Below are positions 18,564 through 26,956 of a stretch of DNA of 64,000 nucleotides, one piece after another. Both the position numbers and the translations under genes were made by a program. Below the pieces are notes generated by a model. It was not told the origin of the DNA. It was given only the letters and a program-made list of their open reading frames with translations, and made no database searches. The stretch is from NCBI RefSeq assembly GCF_024704835.1, contig NZ_JAMXBE010000005.1:124001-188000 (forward strand), given 5' to 3'. This DNA comes from Parapedobacter tibetensis (lineage in GTDB: Bacteria; Bacteroidota; Bacteroidia; Sphingobacteriales; Sphingobacteriaceae). Numbering within the stretch: the first letter of the stretch is position 1; each line of letters begins with the position of its first letter.

Positions 18564-19307
18564 CTACATTCCTAATAATTGTTTTAAGCGTGAATAACCA
18601 CTTTTGCTCACGCTGGCATTTATGCCATTGGACAATACAGCGGTGTAACCGTCCTTTTCGTAGGGTTCCAAGCGGACGATATGCTCTATTTTGACGATGA
18701 AGGATCGATGTACGCGAATAAAATGAAGCGGATCGAGTTGCTGTTCGAATGAAGCCATTGTTTTGCTTTTCAGGAAAGTGCCTTCATCGGTATGGATTTT
18801 CACATAATCGTCATCTGCTTCAAGGCAAATGATGCTGTCTACAGGGATGATTTTGATTTTAGTACCTGTTTTTACGACCACGCGGTCCAGTCTGCCGTGC
18901 GTGCTGTGCATGTTTTCCAGCAATTTCCGGGTATTTTCCTTATCGACTTCCACTTGTTTGTTGTCAAGGAATTTGGCCATAGCCCGGTCAAATCGAGCCT
19001 TGGTGATGGGTTTCAGTAAATAATCTATCGCATGTTGCTCGAATGCTCGGATGGCATATTCATCAAAAGCGGTAGTGAAAATAACGGCTGGCTGCTTATC
19101 GATGATTTCAAGCATTTCGAAACCATTGATTTTGGGCATCTGTATGTCTAGGAAGACGATGTCCGGTTGGTATTGCATGATGGCTTTGGCGCCTTCAAAC
19201 CCATCGTTGCATTCGGCTACAACATGTACTTGGGGATAACTTTCCAAGTACTCGGTTACGATGCTCCGTGCCAAAGGTTCGTCATCTACCAATACAGCCT
19301 TGATCAT
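18564..19307 (-). CDS. LytTR-type response regulator
   Basis: 247 residues: a receiver domain with acidic pocket DDE (8-10), phospho-acceptor Asp54 in VFLDIQMPK and TTAFDEYAIRAFEQHAIDYLLKP, then a LytTR DNA-binding domain with FIRVHRSFIV and the C-terminal SVSKSGYSRLKQLLG. The start ATG overlaps the kinase stop as ATGA, so the pair is translationally coupled. It should bind promoters as a dimer in response to the membrane kinase upstream. Confidence 0.95.
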   Translation of the reverse strand: MIKAVLVDDEPLARSIVTEYLESYPQVHVVAECNDGFEGAKAIMQYQPDIVFLDIQMPKINGFEMLEIIDKQPAVIFTTAFDEYAIRAFEQHAIDYLLKPITKARFDRAMAKFLDNKQVEVDKENTRKLLENMHSTHGRLDRVVVKTGTKIKIIPVDSIICLEADDDYVKIHTDEGTFLKSKTMASFEQQLDPLHFIRVHRSFIVKIEHIVRLEPYEKDGYTAVLSNGINASVSKSGYSRLKQLLGM

Positions 19308-20347
19308 AATTGGGGTATCTTTATTATGCTGGTAAAGATATGTTTTGTTGCTTTAGTTTCCAATAAATCGGTACGTCCAAATAATAAAAATAGGCGACGT
19401 TGTACCCCTCGAAGCCCAAATCCAGTGCCCCTTCGAGGCTTAATGCTTTGGCTATCGTAGGGGTTTTTTATCGCGATCTCCAAAAGTTTGTTACTGCATG
19501 TACAGACGATGCTTATGGCCACATTCTCGGTGGTATCATAAAGGCCATGCTTGATGGCGTTTTCCACTAGTGGCTGTATGATCATGGCAGGTAGCGTCAT
19601 CATCAGGCAGTCCTCGTCATGATTGATTTGCGTCTCCAGCCGATGGCCAAAACGTACCTTTTCAATTCCGAGGTAAAGTTGCAGGTGGTCCAATTCATCC
19701 TTGAGTGGAATGAGTTGCTGGTCGTCCTTACGCAATGTACCCCTAAGGAAATCAGATAATTGAAAGGTCATGTTTCGAGCTTCATCCGGTTTTCGGCCGA
19801 TGAGGGCAATAATGGAATTGAGACTATTGAAAAGGAAGTGAGGTTGGAGCTGCTGGCGGAGGTTGTATAGCTCGGCTTCGCGCGCGAGTCGCTCGGCATC
19901 GGCTTTGCGCTGCTCATTTTCCTTGTACTCCTGTTGGATGTTCCATAGGATATTGATAATGGCCATCCATGCGATGAGTAGCGCATTGATGAAAAAACGC
20001 AAAGGGAGTGATAGGTCAATTTGATTGAGATAAGGTTTGTCCGTAATGACATATTGCAGAATCCACCTGCTTAGTGAAATGCTTATTGCAGCCAATACCA
20101 GCCCCCATATGACTACATAAAAGTATTTCTCTTTGCGGGGTAAATAATGGTTCAAGGCATTTGCGATGACGTAGCAACATAGTGTAATTACCGTTGCACT
20201 GACTAGGCTGTCGTTCAGTGCGAGCTCAAAATCTACCTCAAACCACCAAAGCAAAGCGGTTTGGATCAATGCATACGCCATCCAAATGATGAAGCAGCTG
20301 ATGTTGACTAGTCTTTGCTTGGATGAAGTATAGGATGGGGTGCTCAC
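19304..20347 (-). CDS. LytS/YehU-type sensor histidine kinase
   Basis: 347 residues, start GTG at 20347 with no closer ATG. Four predicted TM helices (about 16-36, 48-66, 76-100, 115-137) are followed by a coiled-coil linker and the His_kinase domain: LRQQLQPHFLFNSLNS holds the phospho-acceptor His170, and NAIKHG plus GTGFGLRGVQRR give the N and G boxes of the ATPase. It lacks an extracellular sensor domain, so it may read the membrane state, perhaps with the LiaF-like neighbour upstream. Confidence 0.94.
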   Translation of the reverse strand: MSTPSYTSSKQRLVNISCFIIWMAYALIQTALLWWFEVDFELALNDSLVSATVITLCCYVIANALNHYLPRKEKYFYVVIWGLVLAAISISLSRWILQYVITDKPYLNQIDLSLPLRFFINALLIAWMAIINILWNIQQEYKENEQRKADAERLAREAELYNLRQQLQPHFLFNSLNSIIALIGRKPDEARNMTFQLSDFLRGTLRKDDQQLIPLKDELDHLQLYLGIEKVRFGHRLETQINHDEDCLMMTLPAMIIQPLVENAIKHGLYDTTENVAISIVCTCSNKLLEIAIKNPYDSQSIKPRRGTGFGLRGVQRRLFLLFGRTDLLETKATKHIFTSIIKIPQL

Positions 20348-20390
20348 TTACTTATGTTTGTCGGTTTCCTGATTTATAGTTCTTTATCAA

Positions 20391-21284
20391 TCAGATGTTT
20401 TTGATGGTAATCCCTCCAAATATGGAGGTACCCTTGATGTACACGATCTTCTGCTCATCCTGTGGTACGCCTTGCATAAAACGCCTATCGTCCACATCGC
20501 CAAACACGGATATCACATCAGACTGTATCTTCCAGTGGGCTGGGACAATGATTTTCGTGCCAGCGAAAATCTGGAATACATCAATGACAATGGGGTGTTG
20601 GATATCTGCTTGAATAAGGTTGATATCTGTACCCCCAAAGATGTTGACAATCTCTCCGCCTTTGAAATTTTTGGAAATCAGTGTTTTCTTCACGTCGCTG
20701 AAAATGGCTGTAGACTTAATGTAATCGTCACTGGTAAAATTACCCCGATAATTATCTTGGTTATCAGTCTCGTTAAATGCAGCAGCCCCGCTGGATGCAG
20801 GGCCATCTGATTCGTTATCTGGCTTTTGGTAATTTTCCGGATCTGCCTCATCGACTACCCGTTTATCCCATTCATAATCCCCCGTTCGTTTGCGGAACTC
20901 CTTGGTTCCGCCGGGTCCGCTAGTATGTGGCCCCGTTCTTCCCCTTCCAAGCAATAGCCACAGGCCGATTCCGATAATAATGGCCGGCCAAAGAAATGGG
21001 CCGATATTGAAATGGCTGATGTTCTTGGCAAAGAAAAAGGCGCCAATACCGAGCAATATGAAAGATGCCGGATTCCTGAAGTTGGAATTTCCGCCGATAA
21101 TCAACCCAACGACGATGAGTACCATGGGCCACATGTTATGCCAACTGAATATCCAATGAGGGAAGAGCCAATCGAAGCCGAGTTTCCCGGCAAGCAATAC
21201 CGCCCCAATGCTTACGATGATTATTCCTGCCCACATTCTGCCTGCATTGGCATTGTTATGTATCGGACGACGCTTATTATTCAT
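20391..21284 (-). CDS. LiaF-like membrane protein with C-terminal adhesin-fold domain
   Basis: 297 residues. Four short hydrophobic segments (about 16-110) of the DUF5668 kind, a Gly/Pro and acidic linker, then a beta-rich C-terminal domain with FGGTDINLIQADI, FQIFAGTKIIVP and ISVFGDVDDRR, which is the repeating pattern of the LiaF/cell-wall-active antibiotic response domain. In Bacillus LiaF inhibits the LiaRS envelope-stress system. Here it is 43 bp upstream of a LytTR kinase-regulator pair on the same strand, suggesting a similar brake on envelope-stress sensing, which is inference. Confidence 0.85.
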   Translation of the reverse strand: MNNKRRPIHNNANAGRMWAGIIIVSIGAVLLAGKLGFDWLFPHWIFSWHNMWPMVLIVVGLIIGGNSNFRNPASFILLGIGAFFFAKNISHFNIGPFLWPAIIIGIGLWLLLGRGRTGPHTSGPGGTKEFRKRTGDYEWDKRVVDEADPENYQKPDNESDGPASSGAAAFNETDNQDNYRGNFTSDDYIKSTAIFSDVKKTLISKNFKGGEIVNIFGGTDINLIQADIQHPIVIDVFQIFAGTKIIVPAHWKIQSDVISVFGDVDDRRFMQGVPQDEQKIVYIKGTSIFGGITIKNI

Positions 21285-21638
21285 GCTATTGATGTATTAA
21301 AGTTCCTTAAAATATGAGGTTCAAAAATTTCCTGATGAGCCTATGTCCCAAAGGTAAGTTGATTTGATGCCAACCACAACAGGGATTAGGTAATGGGTGT
21401 TTTTTTTTCGGTGAATGGCCGGTTTTTTCCGGTAAAAGTGGGTGCCCATTGATACACTCGCGCTATATCCGCAACAAATGCTGCAATAAGATCGTACGTA
21501 AAGATTCTCCCAATAGGTGATTGATTTGACATATCGAAAATTAATTTTTACATTTTGTATCAAACATTTGTATTAATTAACGAAATTCTTTTATATTTAT
21601 CCCGATTCTTGAGAATAAAAATATAAAAAAACTTAACA

Positions 21639-21974
21639 ATGGGAGATTTTGACAACAAAGAGCGTGAAGAGGTTTTTTCAAAAAAAGTAAGAGCAGGTAA
21701 GCGTACCTATTTTTTCGATGTAAAGGAGACCCGTTCCAACGATTACTACGTTATCATCACTGAAAGTAAAAAAAGGTTTGAAGATGGCGTGTTCATCAAA
21801 CACAAGATATTCTTATACAAGGAAGATTTTGAAAAATTTGCCGAAGGGCTGAACGATGTGGTGGAGTACATCAAAGCCAATCAGGAGGTTGTCGAAAAAC
21901 GTTATGAGCCCGGCTTTGACAATCATACGGTTTCAGTGGAAAATACAGATTCCAAGGATAATTTTTCTTTTTAG
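21639..21974 (+). CDS. DUF3276/PUR-domain single-stranded nucleic acid binding protein
   Basis: 111 residues with a PUR fold: VFSKKVRAGKRTYFFDVKETR and DYYVIITESKKRFEDG, then KHKIFLYKEDFEKFAEGL. This is the family of the Borrelia BpuR protein, which binds ssDNA and RNA; it is nearly universal in Bacteroidota. Acidic, probably disordered C-terminus. It likely acts as a general RNA/DNA-binding factor in the cytoplasm. The 354-bp gap before it holds an AT-rich promoter region and no gene. Confidence 0.9.
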   Translation: MGDFDNKEREEVFSKKVRAGKRTYFFDVKETRSNDYYVIITESKKRFEDGVFIKHKIFLYKEDFEKFAEGLNDVVEYIKANQEVVEKRYEPGFDNHTVSVENTDSKDNFSF

Positions 21975-22005
21975 TCAATAAGAAGAAACACGAGAATGAT
22001 ATAGA

Positions 22006-22032
22006 GCCTTGCTTTGATGTGGGGCTTTTTTT
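22006..22032 (+). terminator. intrinsic terminator of the PUR gene
   Basis: GCCTTGC (22006-22012), loop TTTGAT, GTGGGGC (22019-22025), then seven T. Several pairs are G-T wobbles, so the stem is moderate. Confidence 0.6.
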
Positions 22033-22052
22033 ATGCCTAAATAAATTGCATT

Positions 22053-22913
22053 ATGCGTTGGAAAGGTGGTAGAAAAAGTGGGAATTTTGAAGATCGCCGG
22101 GGGATGTCTTCAGGCGGGAAGCTCGCCCTAGGTGGCATAGGCGGTATCATCATACTGGTCGTTGGTTTACTATTTGGTGGCGATCCACAAGAATTGCTAC
22201 AGCAAATGCAGACCACAGACATGCAGCAGTCCAGCGGACCGGTTGAAACCAGTGCAGAGGAGAATGAGCTCGTTGAGTTTGCTCAAGTGATACATACGAG
22301 TACGGGAGATGTGTGGAGGGCGGTTTTCCGCTCAGAGGGATTGGAATTCCGGTCTGATACATTAGTGGTATATTGGGATAGGACACCGACAGATGGCTGT
22401 GGGATGGGAGCTGCCGCTTACGGGCCGTTTTATTGCCCAGCAGATGAAAAAGTATACATTGACCTCAGCTTCAACAATGAGTTGAAAGAACGGTTTGGTG
22501 CAACTGGAGAGTTTGCCATGGCTTATGTGCTTGCCCATGAAGTGGGGCACCATGTCCAAAAACTTACGGGAGCCATGGACAAGGTAAATTCCATGCGGGG
22601 GCGTTTAAGTGAACGTGAGTATAATAAATTAACGGTCAAGCTGGAGCTTCAAGCAGATTTTTACGCAGGCATATGGGCACATCATGCCAATAAAATGTCA
22701 GATGTCTACCTTGAATTTGATGACATCATAGAAGGCATGAAAGCAGCGGAAGCCGTAGGTGATGATCGTCTGCAGATGCAGACCCAAGGAAAGGTGGTGC
22801 CAGAAGCCTTTACGCATGGTACATCCGAACAGCGAGCGTATTGGTTCAAAAAGGGATATGATACAGGTGATATCCGCCAGGGTGATACCTTCAATGATCC
22901 GAGCTTGCAATGA
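22053..22913 (+). CDS. YpfJ-family neutral zinc metallopeptidase
   Basis: 286 residues. A cytoplasmic Gly/Arg-rich start, one TM helix (about 25-43, LALGGIGGIIILVVGLLFG), then the zinc peptidase domain with VLAHEVGHHVQ (His162, Glu163, His166) and the downstream ELQADFYAGIWAHH with the third ligand. The DGCGMGAAAYGPFYCP motif is typical for this family. Likely anchored to the inner membrane with the protease on the periplasmic side; substrates unknown. Convergent with the LuxE-like gene with only 3 bp between stops. Confidence 0.92.
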   Translation: MRWKGGRKSGNFEDRRGMSSGGKLALGGIGGIIILVVGLLFGGDPQELLQQMQTTDMQQSSGPVETSAEENELVEFAQVIHTSTGDVWRAVFRSEGLEFRSDTLVVYWDRTPTDGCGMGAAAYGPFYCPADEKVYIDLSFNNELKERFGATGEFAMAYVLAHEVGHHVQKLTGAMDKVNSMRGRLSEREYNKLTVKLELQADFYAGIWAHHANKMSDVYLEFDDIIEGMKAAEAVGDDRLQMQTQGKVVPEAFTHGTSEQRAYWFKKGYDTGDIRQGDTFNDPSLQ

Positions 22914-22916
22914 GGG

Positions 22917-23897
22917 TTACTGTACCAATAAATTACAACCCCTGATATCGCTTTGATCAAAGCGCCCCAACACTTCGAAGCTGTCATCGGAGTAGGCTTT
23001 CCCCAGGTCTTGTGTGGCAATAAATGAACAGGAATGTACATTGGCCAAATCGATAACGTTGATTGCGCCTGTGCGGCCAGCGGGAAGTAATGTAAACGGG
23101 TCGTTGGTATCCCTGATGCTTATTTTCATCCACGGAGGGCAATGAAAGAATCCCTTGCCCTGTGAATAAGCCTGCGAAAGCAATTCAGTCATGCCATATT
23201 CGGAATGTATCGTATTTACGTGGAATCCCTCACAAAGCAAATGATGCACTTGTTCACGAATCATTTCACGCCTTTTGCCCTTCATGCCACCCGTTTCCAT
23301 CACGATTAGATTTGGAAAGTCGATTTCGTAATGTTCCACGAAATCCAGGAGGGCATATGTAACACCAAGAAGTATGGTTTTTGTCCCGCTTGCCTTCAAA
23401 CCATGCAGTGTATGATGTAATTCATCGTGATTATATAGAAAATACCCACTCAATGGGTGGATGCTGTGGCGGATGAGGTCGTCTACCATGTAGATAAGCG
23501 ATGACCCCTCCCGCTCAGCGTAAGCGGGGAGAAGCGCGAGTATCGCTATGTTTTCTGGATAGCCGTAAAACCGTTCAAATGCCTCCCTAAAGCTTTGCTC
23601 ATAAATCGCTACATCCACTACATAATGCTTACTTTGTGTACTACCCGTGGTGCCCGAACTACTAAAGACAATTTGGGGTTCTTGTATAGATGCGGTGACA
23701 TGATGGTTTTTGAAAAGCTCGATGGGTAGGAAAGGGATGTCTTCCACCCGGGTGATGGTTCCCGGCAGTATACCAAGCAGTGAAAGGTATTCGGTATACA
23801 CGCTGCAATGGGCTGCCTGAAAAGCAAAGATTTCCAAGCAGGTTTCTTCAAATTCCACGGCGGAACTGATGGAAAATATACGATCGGTTAATACCAT
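22917..23897 (-). CDS. LuxE-like acyl-protein synthetase / acyltransferase
   Basis: About 326 residues from ATG at 23897 (MVLTDRIFSIS); a TTG at 23936 is an alternative. The SSSGTTGSTQSKH loop is the AMP-binding P-loop of the LuxE/adenylate-forming superfamily, and SEYGMTELLSQAY is the matching downstream motif; FFHCPPWMKI and LGRFDQSDIRGC complete the fold. LuxE activates fatty acids as acyl-AMP and passes them to a Cys. Outside luminous bacteria the substrate is unknown. It follows fabG by 60 bp on the same strand, suggesting joint work on an acyl-ACP or acyl-CoA intermediate. Confidence 0.85.
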   Translation of the reverse strand: MVLTDRIFSISSAVEFEETCLEIFAFQAAHCSVYTEYLSLLGILPGTITRVEDIPFLPIELFKNHHVTASIQEPQIVFSSSGTTGSTQSKHYVVDVAIYEQSFREAFERFYGYPENIAILALLPAYAEREGSSLIYMVDDLIRHSIHPLSGYFLYNHDELHHTLHGLKASGTKTILLGVTYALLDFVEHYEIDFPNLIVMETGGMKGKRREMIREQVHHLLCEGFHVNTIHSEYGMTELLSQAYSQGKGFFHCPPWMKISIRDTNDPFTLLPAGRTGAINVIDLANVHSCSFIATQDLGKAYSDDSFEVLGRFDQSDIRGCNLLVQ

Positions 23898-23957
23898 ATC
23901 GGTAAGTACATGGTTGGTGATCTGTTTGAACCACAATTGTTTATCAAGTGTGTTTTA

Positions 23958-24701
23958 TTAAAGCATGCCTCCGCACACTGAAAGCACCTGCCCATTGATG
24001 TAGGAAGCCATGTCAGAAGCAAGGAACAAGCAGGCATTGGCCACGTCCTCCGTTTCGCCAGCGCGTTTCAACGGGATACCCTGTTCCCAACCTTCTACCA
24101 CTTTGGGGTCCAAAACCTCGGTCATTTCCGTACGGATGAAGCCTGGGGCAATCACATTGGTACGGATATTCCTTGAACCCAATTCCTTTGCTATGGATTT
24201 GGAAAAACCGATGATACCAGCTTTGGAGGCCGCATAATTGGATTGGCCGGCATTGCCCTGTACACCTACCACTGAACTCATGTTGATGAATGCCCCCTTA
24301 CGGTTTTTCATCATGATTTTGGACGCAGCCTTAGTGACATTGAATACCGATTTGAGGTTGATATCGAGCACATCATCCCATTGGTCTTCAGTCATCCGGA
24401 GCAATAATCCGTCTTTGGTGATGCCCGCATTGTTGACCACAATGTCTACCGTACCAAACTCCACGACAATATCGCCGATGAGTTTCTCAGCTTCGTCAAA
24501 TTTAGAAGCATCCGAACGGTAACCTTTTATCTTGGTGCCATACGTTTGTAATTCCTTTTCAAGGGCTTGCCCCTGTTCCACGGAAGAGAGGTAAGTGAAC
24601 GCGACGTTTGCCCCTTGTTCTGCAAACTTTTCGGCTATTTTCCGGCCAATCCCCTTTGATGCGCCAGTGACAAGTGCCGTCTTTCCTTCAAGTAATTTCA
24701 T
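23958..24701 (-). CDS. fabG: 3-oxoacyl-ACP reductase
   Basis: 247 residues, a classical short-chain dehydrogenase. NADPH-binding TGASKGIG (12-19), NNAG (90-93), the catalytic Ser142/Ser143, Tyr156 and Lys160 in NYAASKAG, and the IRTNVIAPGFIRTEMT segment all fit FabG, the second step of fatty-acid elongation. It stands upstream of a LuxE-like gene instead of the usual fab cluster, so it may serve a specialised acyl pathway or be the housekeeping copy placed alone. Confidence 0.93.
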   Translation of the reverse strand: MKLLEGKTALVTGASKGIGRKIAEKFAEQGANVAFTYLSSVEQGQALEKELQTYGTKIKGYRSDASKFDEAEKLIGDIVVEFGTVDIVVNNAGITKDGLLLRMTEDQWDDVLDINLKSVFNVTKAASKIMMKNRKGAFINMSSVVGVQGNAGQSNYAASKAGIIGFSKSIAKELGSRNIRTNVIAPGFIRTEMTEVLDPKVVEGWEQGIPLKRAGETEDVANACLFLASDMASYINGQVLSVCGGML

Positions 24702-24965
24702 TTTTTGTCTTTACTTTATCTGTTCATAAGCTTTTGCGCAAACTTAGCTAAAAAGCACGGTATTTGCGAACGGAGGACTTAATCTAGCTTGAAATCTGCA
24801 GTGGGTACTGTACCTTGGACGAACATTGAAAAACCCCTGAATATCGGTATTTTACAATTCGCTGTTTACGGATACCTTTGGAAGGTCTGCAGGATAGTTG
24901 TTTTTTCAAACAAGTGTAGACACTGATATGATGGACATATTTTAAATTAACGGAATGATAACGGA

Positions 24966-25823
24966 ATGTTGAAAAGTTTATTTTATTTAGAGGCACAACG
25001 CTGGGTGTTGGATGCTTTATTCGTTTGCTTGAGTATGTTGCTTGCCGGCCCACTTTGCAGCAGGGCGTATGCAGAAATCGGTGGTGGAGTCGATACGACG
25101 ATTCATACAGCCGTAGAAGTCACACCTGAACCATTTGGAGGAAAAGAATGGTATTTAGATCAATTCGTAAAAGATTATCGGATACCCAAGGAAGCTATCG
25201 AAGCTAGGGCGGCAGGTTTATTGGAAATCAATTTTGTAGTAGAGCGTGATGGTCGTTTCTCGCAGATCGAGGTGCCTCGAAGTCCCGGATATGGTACGGC
25301 AGAAGAAGCGCTCCGGCTACTCAAAAAATCGGAGAGATGGAAACCCGGATTGATGAATGGCCGGCCGGTTCGGGTGGCCTGCAGTTTCCTATTCCGGGTC
25401 AATAGCCTTAACGGGTATATCCGGCGGGCAAGGATTGATGAATCGGATGATGAGGTTGCAGTTGAAGTACCGCCCGCGGCTTCTAACGATACGGTAGGCG
25501 GAGAAACGGAAATTTATCAAATGGTGGAGGTCATGCCTGAACCCCCTGGCGGACTGAATGCTTTTATGCAATGGGTGGGACAACAGTATAGATTCCCGAA
25601 AGCGGCTATAGAAGCTAATGTAGCTGGGAGATTGCAAATTTCTTTCGTGGTGAACCATGATGGAAAACTGACCGACCTTAAAGTCGTCAGGGATCTAGGG
25701 TACGGTACTGGCGAAGAAGCTATCCGGGTGTTGAAAACATCGCCCCGCTGGAAACCGGGTGTACAAGAAGGGCGGGCCGTCAGGGTCAGCTATAGCTTAC
25801 CCATCATCTTGAGTCTACAATAG
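24966..25823 (+). CDS. secreted protein with two tandem TonB C-terminal domains
   Basis: 285 residues with an N-terminal hydrophobic signal or anchor (about 14-36). Two similar halves follow: VEVTPEPFGG...DYRIPKEAIEARAAGLLEI and VEVMPEPPGG...QYRFPKAAIEANVAGRLQI, each continuing with a GYGT-EEA-RxLKxSxRWKPG motif, the hallmark of the TonB_C domain of Bacteroidota energy transducers. A Pro-rich periplasm-spanning segment typical for true TonB is absent. It may be a periplasmic or envelope protein using the domain for protein binding. The double domain suggests internal duplication. Confidence 0.85.
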   Translation: MLKSLFYLEAQRWVLDALFVCLSMLLAGPLCSRAYAEIGGGVDTTIHTAVEVTPEPFGGKEWYLDQFVKDYRIPKEAIEARAAGLLEINFVVERDGRFSQIEVPRSPGYGTAEEALRLLKKSERWKPGLMNGRPVRVACSFLFRVNSLNGYIRRARIDESDDEVAVEVPPAASNDTVGGETEIYQMVEVMPEPPGGLNAFMQWVGQQYRFPKAAIEANVAGRLQISFVVNHDGKLTDLKVVRDLGYGTGEEAIRVLKTSPRWKPGVQEGRAVRVSYSLPIILSLQ

Positions 25824-25827
25824 CGCA

Positions 25828-26007
25828 ATGGATTTTATCGTTGATATGGACTGGAAGTGCAGCTGGCATATCCTAAGGGATTTCATGCTATCGAACCTGG
25901 GGAATGTTTTCATCAAGTCCGTGCTTCACGGAGGAGAAGAGGAGCTGGCGATCAATTACTCCACGCTATTCCGGTACATAAAACAGGGACGGGAGGTGTT
26001 GGTTTAA
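25828..26007 (+). CDS. possible small protein, unknown function
   Basis: 59 codons starting MDFIVDMDWKCSWHILRDFM and ending IKQGREVLV, 4 bp after the stop of the TonB_C-domain gene. The composition is protein-like, with aromatic and charged residues well mixed, and nothing lies on the other strand. No known family is recognised. It could be a small gene cotranscribed with its neighbour or the remnant of a longer one. Confidence 0.4.
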   Translation: MDFIVDMDWKCSWHILRDFMLSNLGNVFIKSVLHGGEEELAINYSTLFRYIKQGREVLV

Positions 26008-26033
26008 TTTGGTAAAGCCCACACACGCAAGAA

Positions 26034-26055
26034 GGGAGCCGCCTCCGCGACTCCC
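26034..26055 (-). terminator. 9-bp GC-rich hairpin after the frameshifted gene
   Basis: Minus strand GGGAGTCGC-GGAG-GCGGCTCCC then TTCTTG. One G-T pair only. It sits 67 bp beyond the stop of the minus-strand pseudogene and also after the small plus-strand frame, so it may terminate both. Confidence 0.55.
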
Positions 26056-26122
26056 TATGGTGTATTATTTCCGCTGCTGCCAACGTTGCAGCAACAGCAT
26101 TGCGGTAAAGCTTACCCTTGGG

Positions 26123-26759
26123 TTAGAGCGCGATGCATGATACCGGTTCGCTCCATTCCGATTTGCCATAGCCATTGCACGCACGGGCCTGCGCATAATA
26201 GCGCACCGTCTCCGTTGCCGGAGCGATTACATTGCCCACGGACGAGGTCGTCACGAATAGCTCCCCCCACCGAGGGTTCGGCATCGCCTTCCGCTTTCGT
26301 GCCGTAGCGGTATTCGTAATAGAGTTTACCCGGCACTTTCTGCACGCTGAACACCAGCTGGCCCGATTGGCGCCCGCGTACCAGCCGGCCACCGAAGGGC
26401 TGCTCCGGCACCCGCCCCTGCTGCGGGTAAGCCGAGATGCGAAATCCGGAACTGAGCAATACCGTCAGGTTGCCCCGAGCTGTAGTGTTTACGTGGAAAG
26501 CCAACCGCTTCATCAAGTCGGCCAACACGAGCCGGGCATCGTTCTTGGCCGATGTTTCCTCCGGGCCACTGCGTTTGCGGGCAATCGCCAGTTTGGCCGA
26601 GAAGTCGTCGCACGCGGTGGCGACCTCGGCCAGATCGGGCACCGGTGCCGGATAGTGGGTGTTGTCGGTCATGGCCTGCAGGACCGTGTTGGATTGCACC
26701 AACAATTCGTTGTCTGGGACATTTGAGAAGCCTCCCAGGGCTTGCTGCTTAAAGTTCAT
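26123..26759 (-). pseudogene. frameshifted repeat-associated protein with a fibronectin-III-like C-terminus
   Basis: Begins MNFKQQALGGFSNVPDNELL and continues as a well-formed helical N-terminal part, then GFRISAYPQQGRVPEQP and a beta-rich section (GQLVFSVQKVPGKLYYEYRYG). Near 26263-26278, beside a six-C run on the plus strand, the frame shifts by one: the true C-terminus WGELFVTTSSVGNVIAPATE...SEWSEPVSCIAL is found in the next frame and ends at 26123. I recall similar proteins from other Sphingobacteriaceae but no assigned function. It borders array 2. The shift could be a real mutation or a base-calling error. Confidence 0.75.
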
Positions 26760-26789
26760 AACTTTAAAAATTAAAAGTGAAACCATGGT

Positions 26790-26808
26790 GACCGGGACCG
26801 CCCCGGTC
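26790..26808. repeat. 7-bp inverted repeat upstream of the pseudogene
   Basis: GACCGGG (26790-26796), loop ACCGC, CCCGGTC (26802-26808). It lies about 30 bp upstream of the pseudogene start on its 5' side, so it could be in the leader or the promoter. Confidence 0.5.
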
Positions 26809-26851
26809 TATAAGAGCAAATTACTACGGCATGGAAGGCCGGGACGAATTT

Positions 26852-26899
26852 TGGCGGCAAATGGCGGGAATTGGCGGAGATTCCCGCCATTTACCGCCA
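26852..26899. repeat. long inverted repeat with 10-bp phased GGCGG motifs
   Basis: A stem of 20 positions with one mismatch (26852-26871 against 26880-26899) around an 8-base loop; the inner 13 bp (AAATGGCGGGAAT with its complement) are perfect. Within it TGGCGG recurs exactly every 10 bp (26852, 26862, 26872). It lies between the pseudogene and array 2. No T-tract is present, so it is not a simple terminator. Confidence 0.65.
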
Positions 26900-26956
26900 C
26901 TTCCTGCTAGCTACGTAGCACTAACGGTCGGCTGTCATGGGCAACGGCGATACCCG

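Noticed and set aside
21321-21563. 80-codon minus-strand frame in the 354-bp gap before the PUR gene
   Set aside because: No start context, no recognisable features; the gap looks like AT-rich promoter DNA.
24784-25053. 89-codon minus-strand frame before the TonB_C-domain gene
   Set aside because: Cys/Ser/Arg-rich random composition and overlap with the real gene start.
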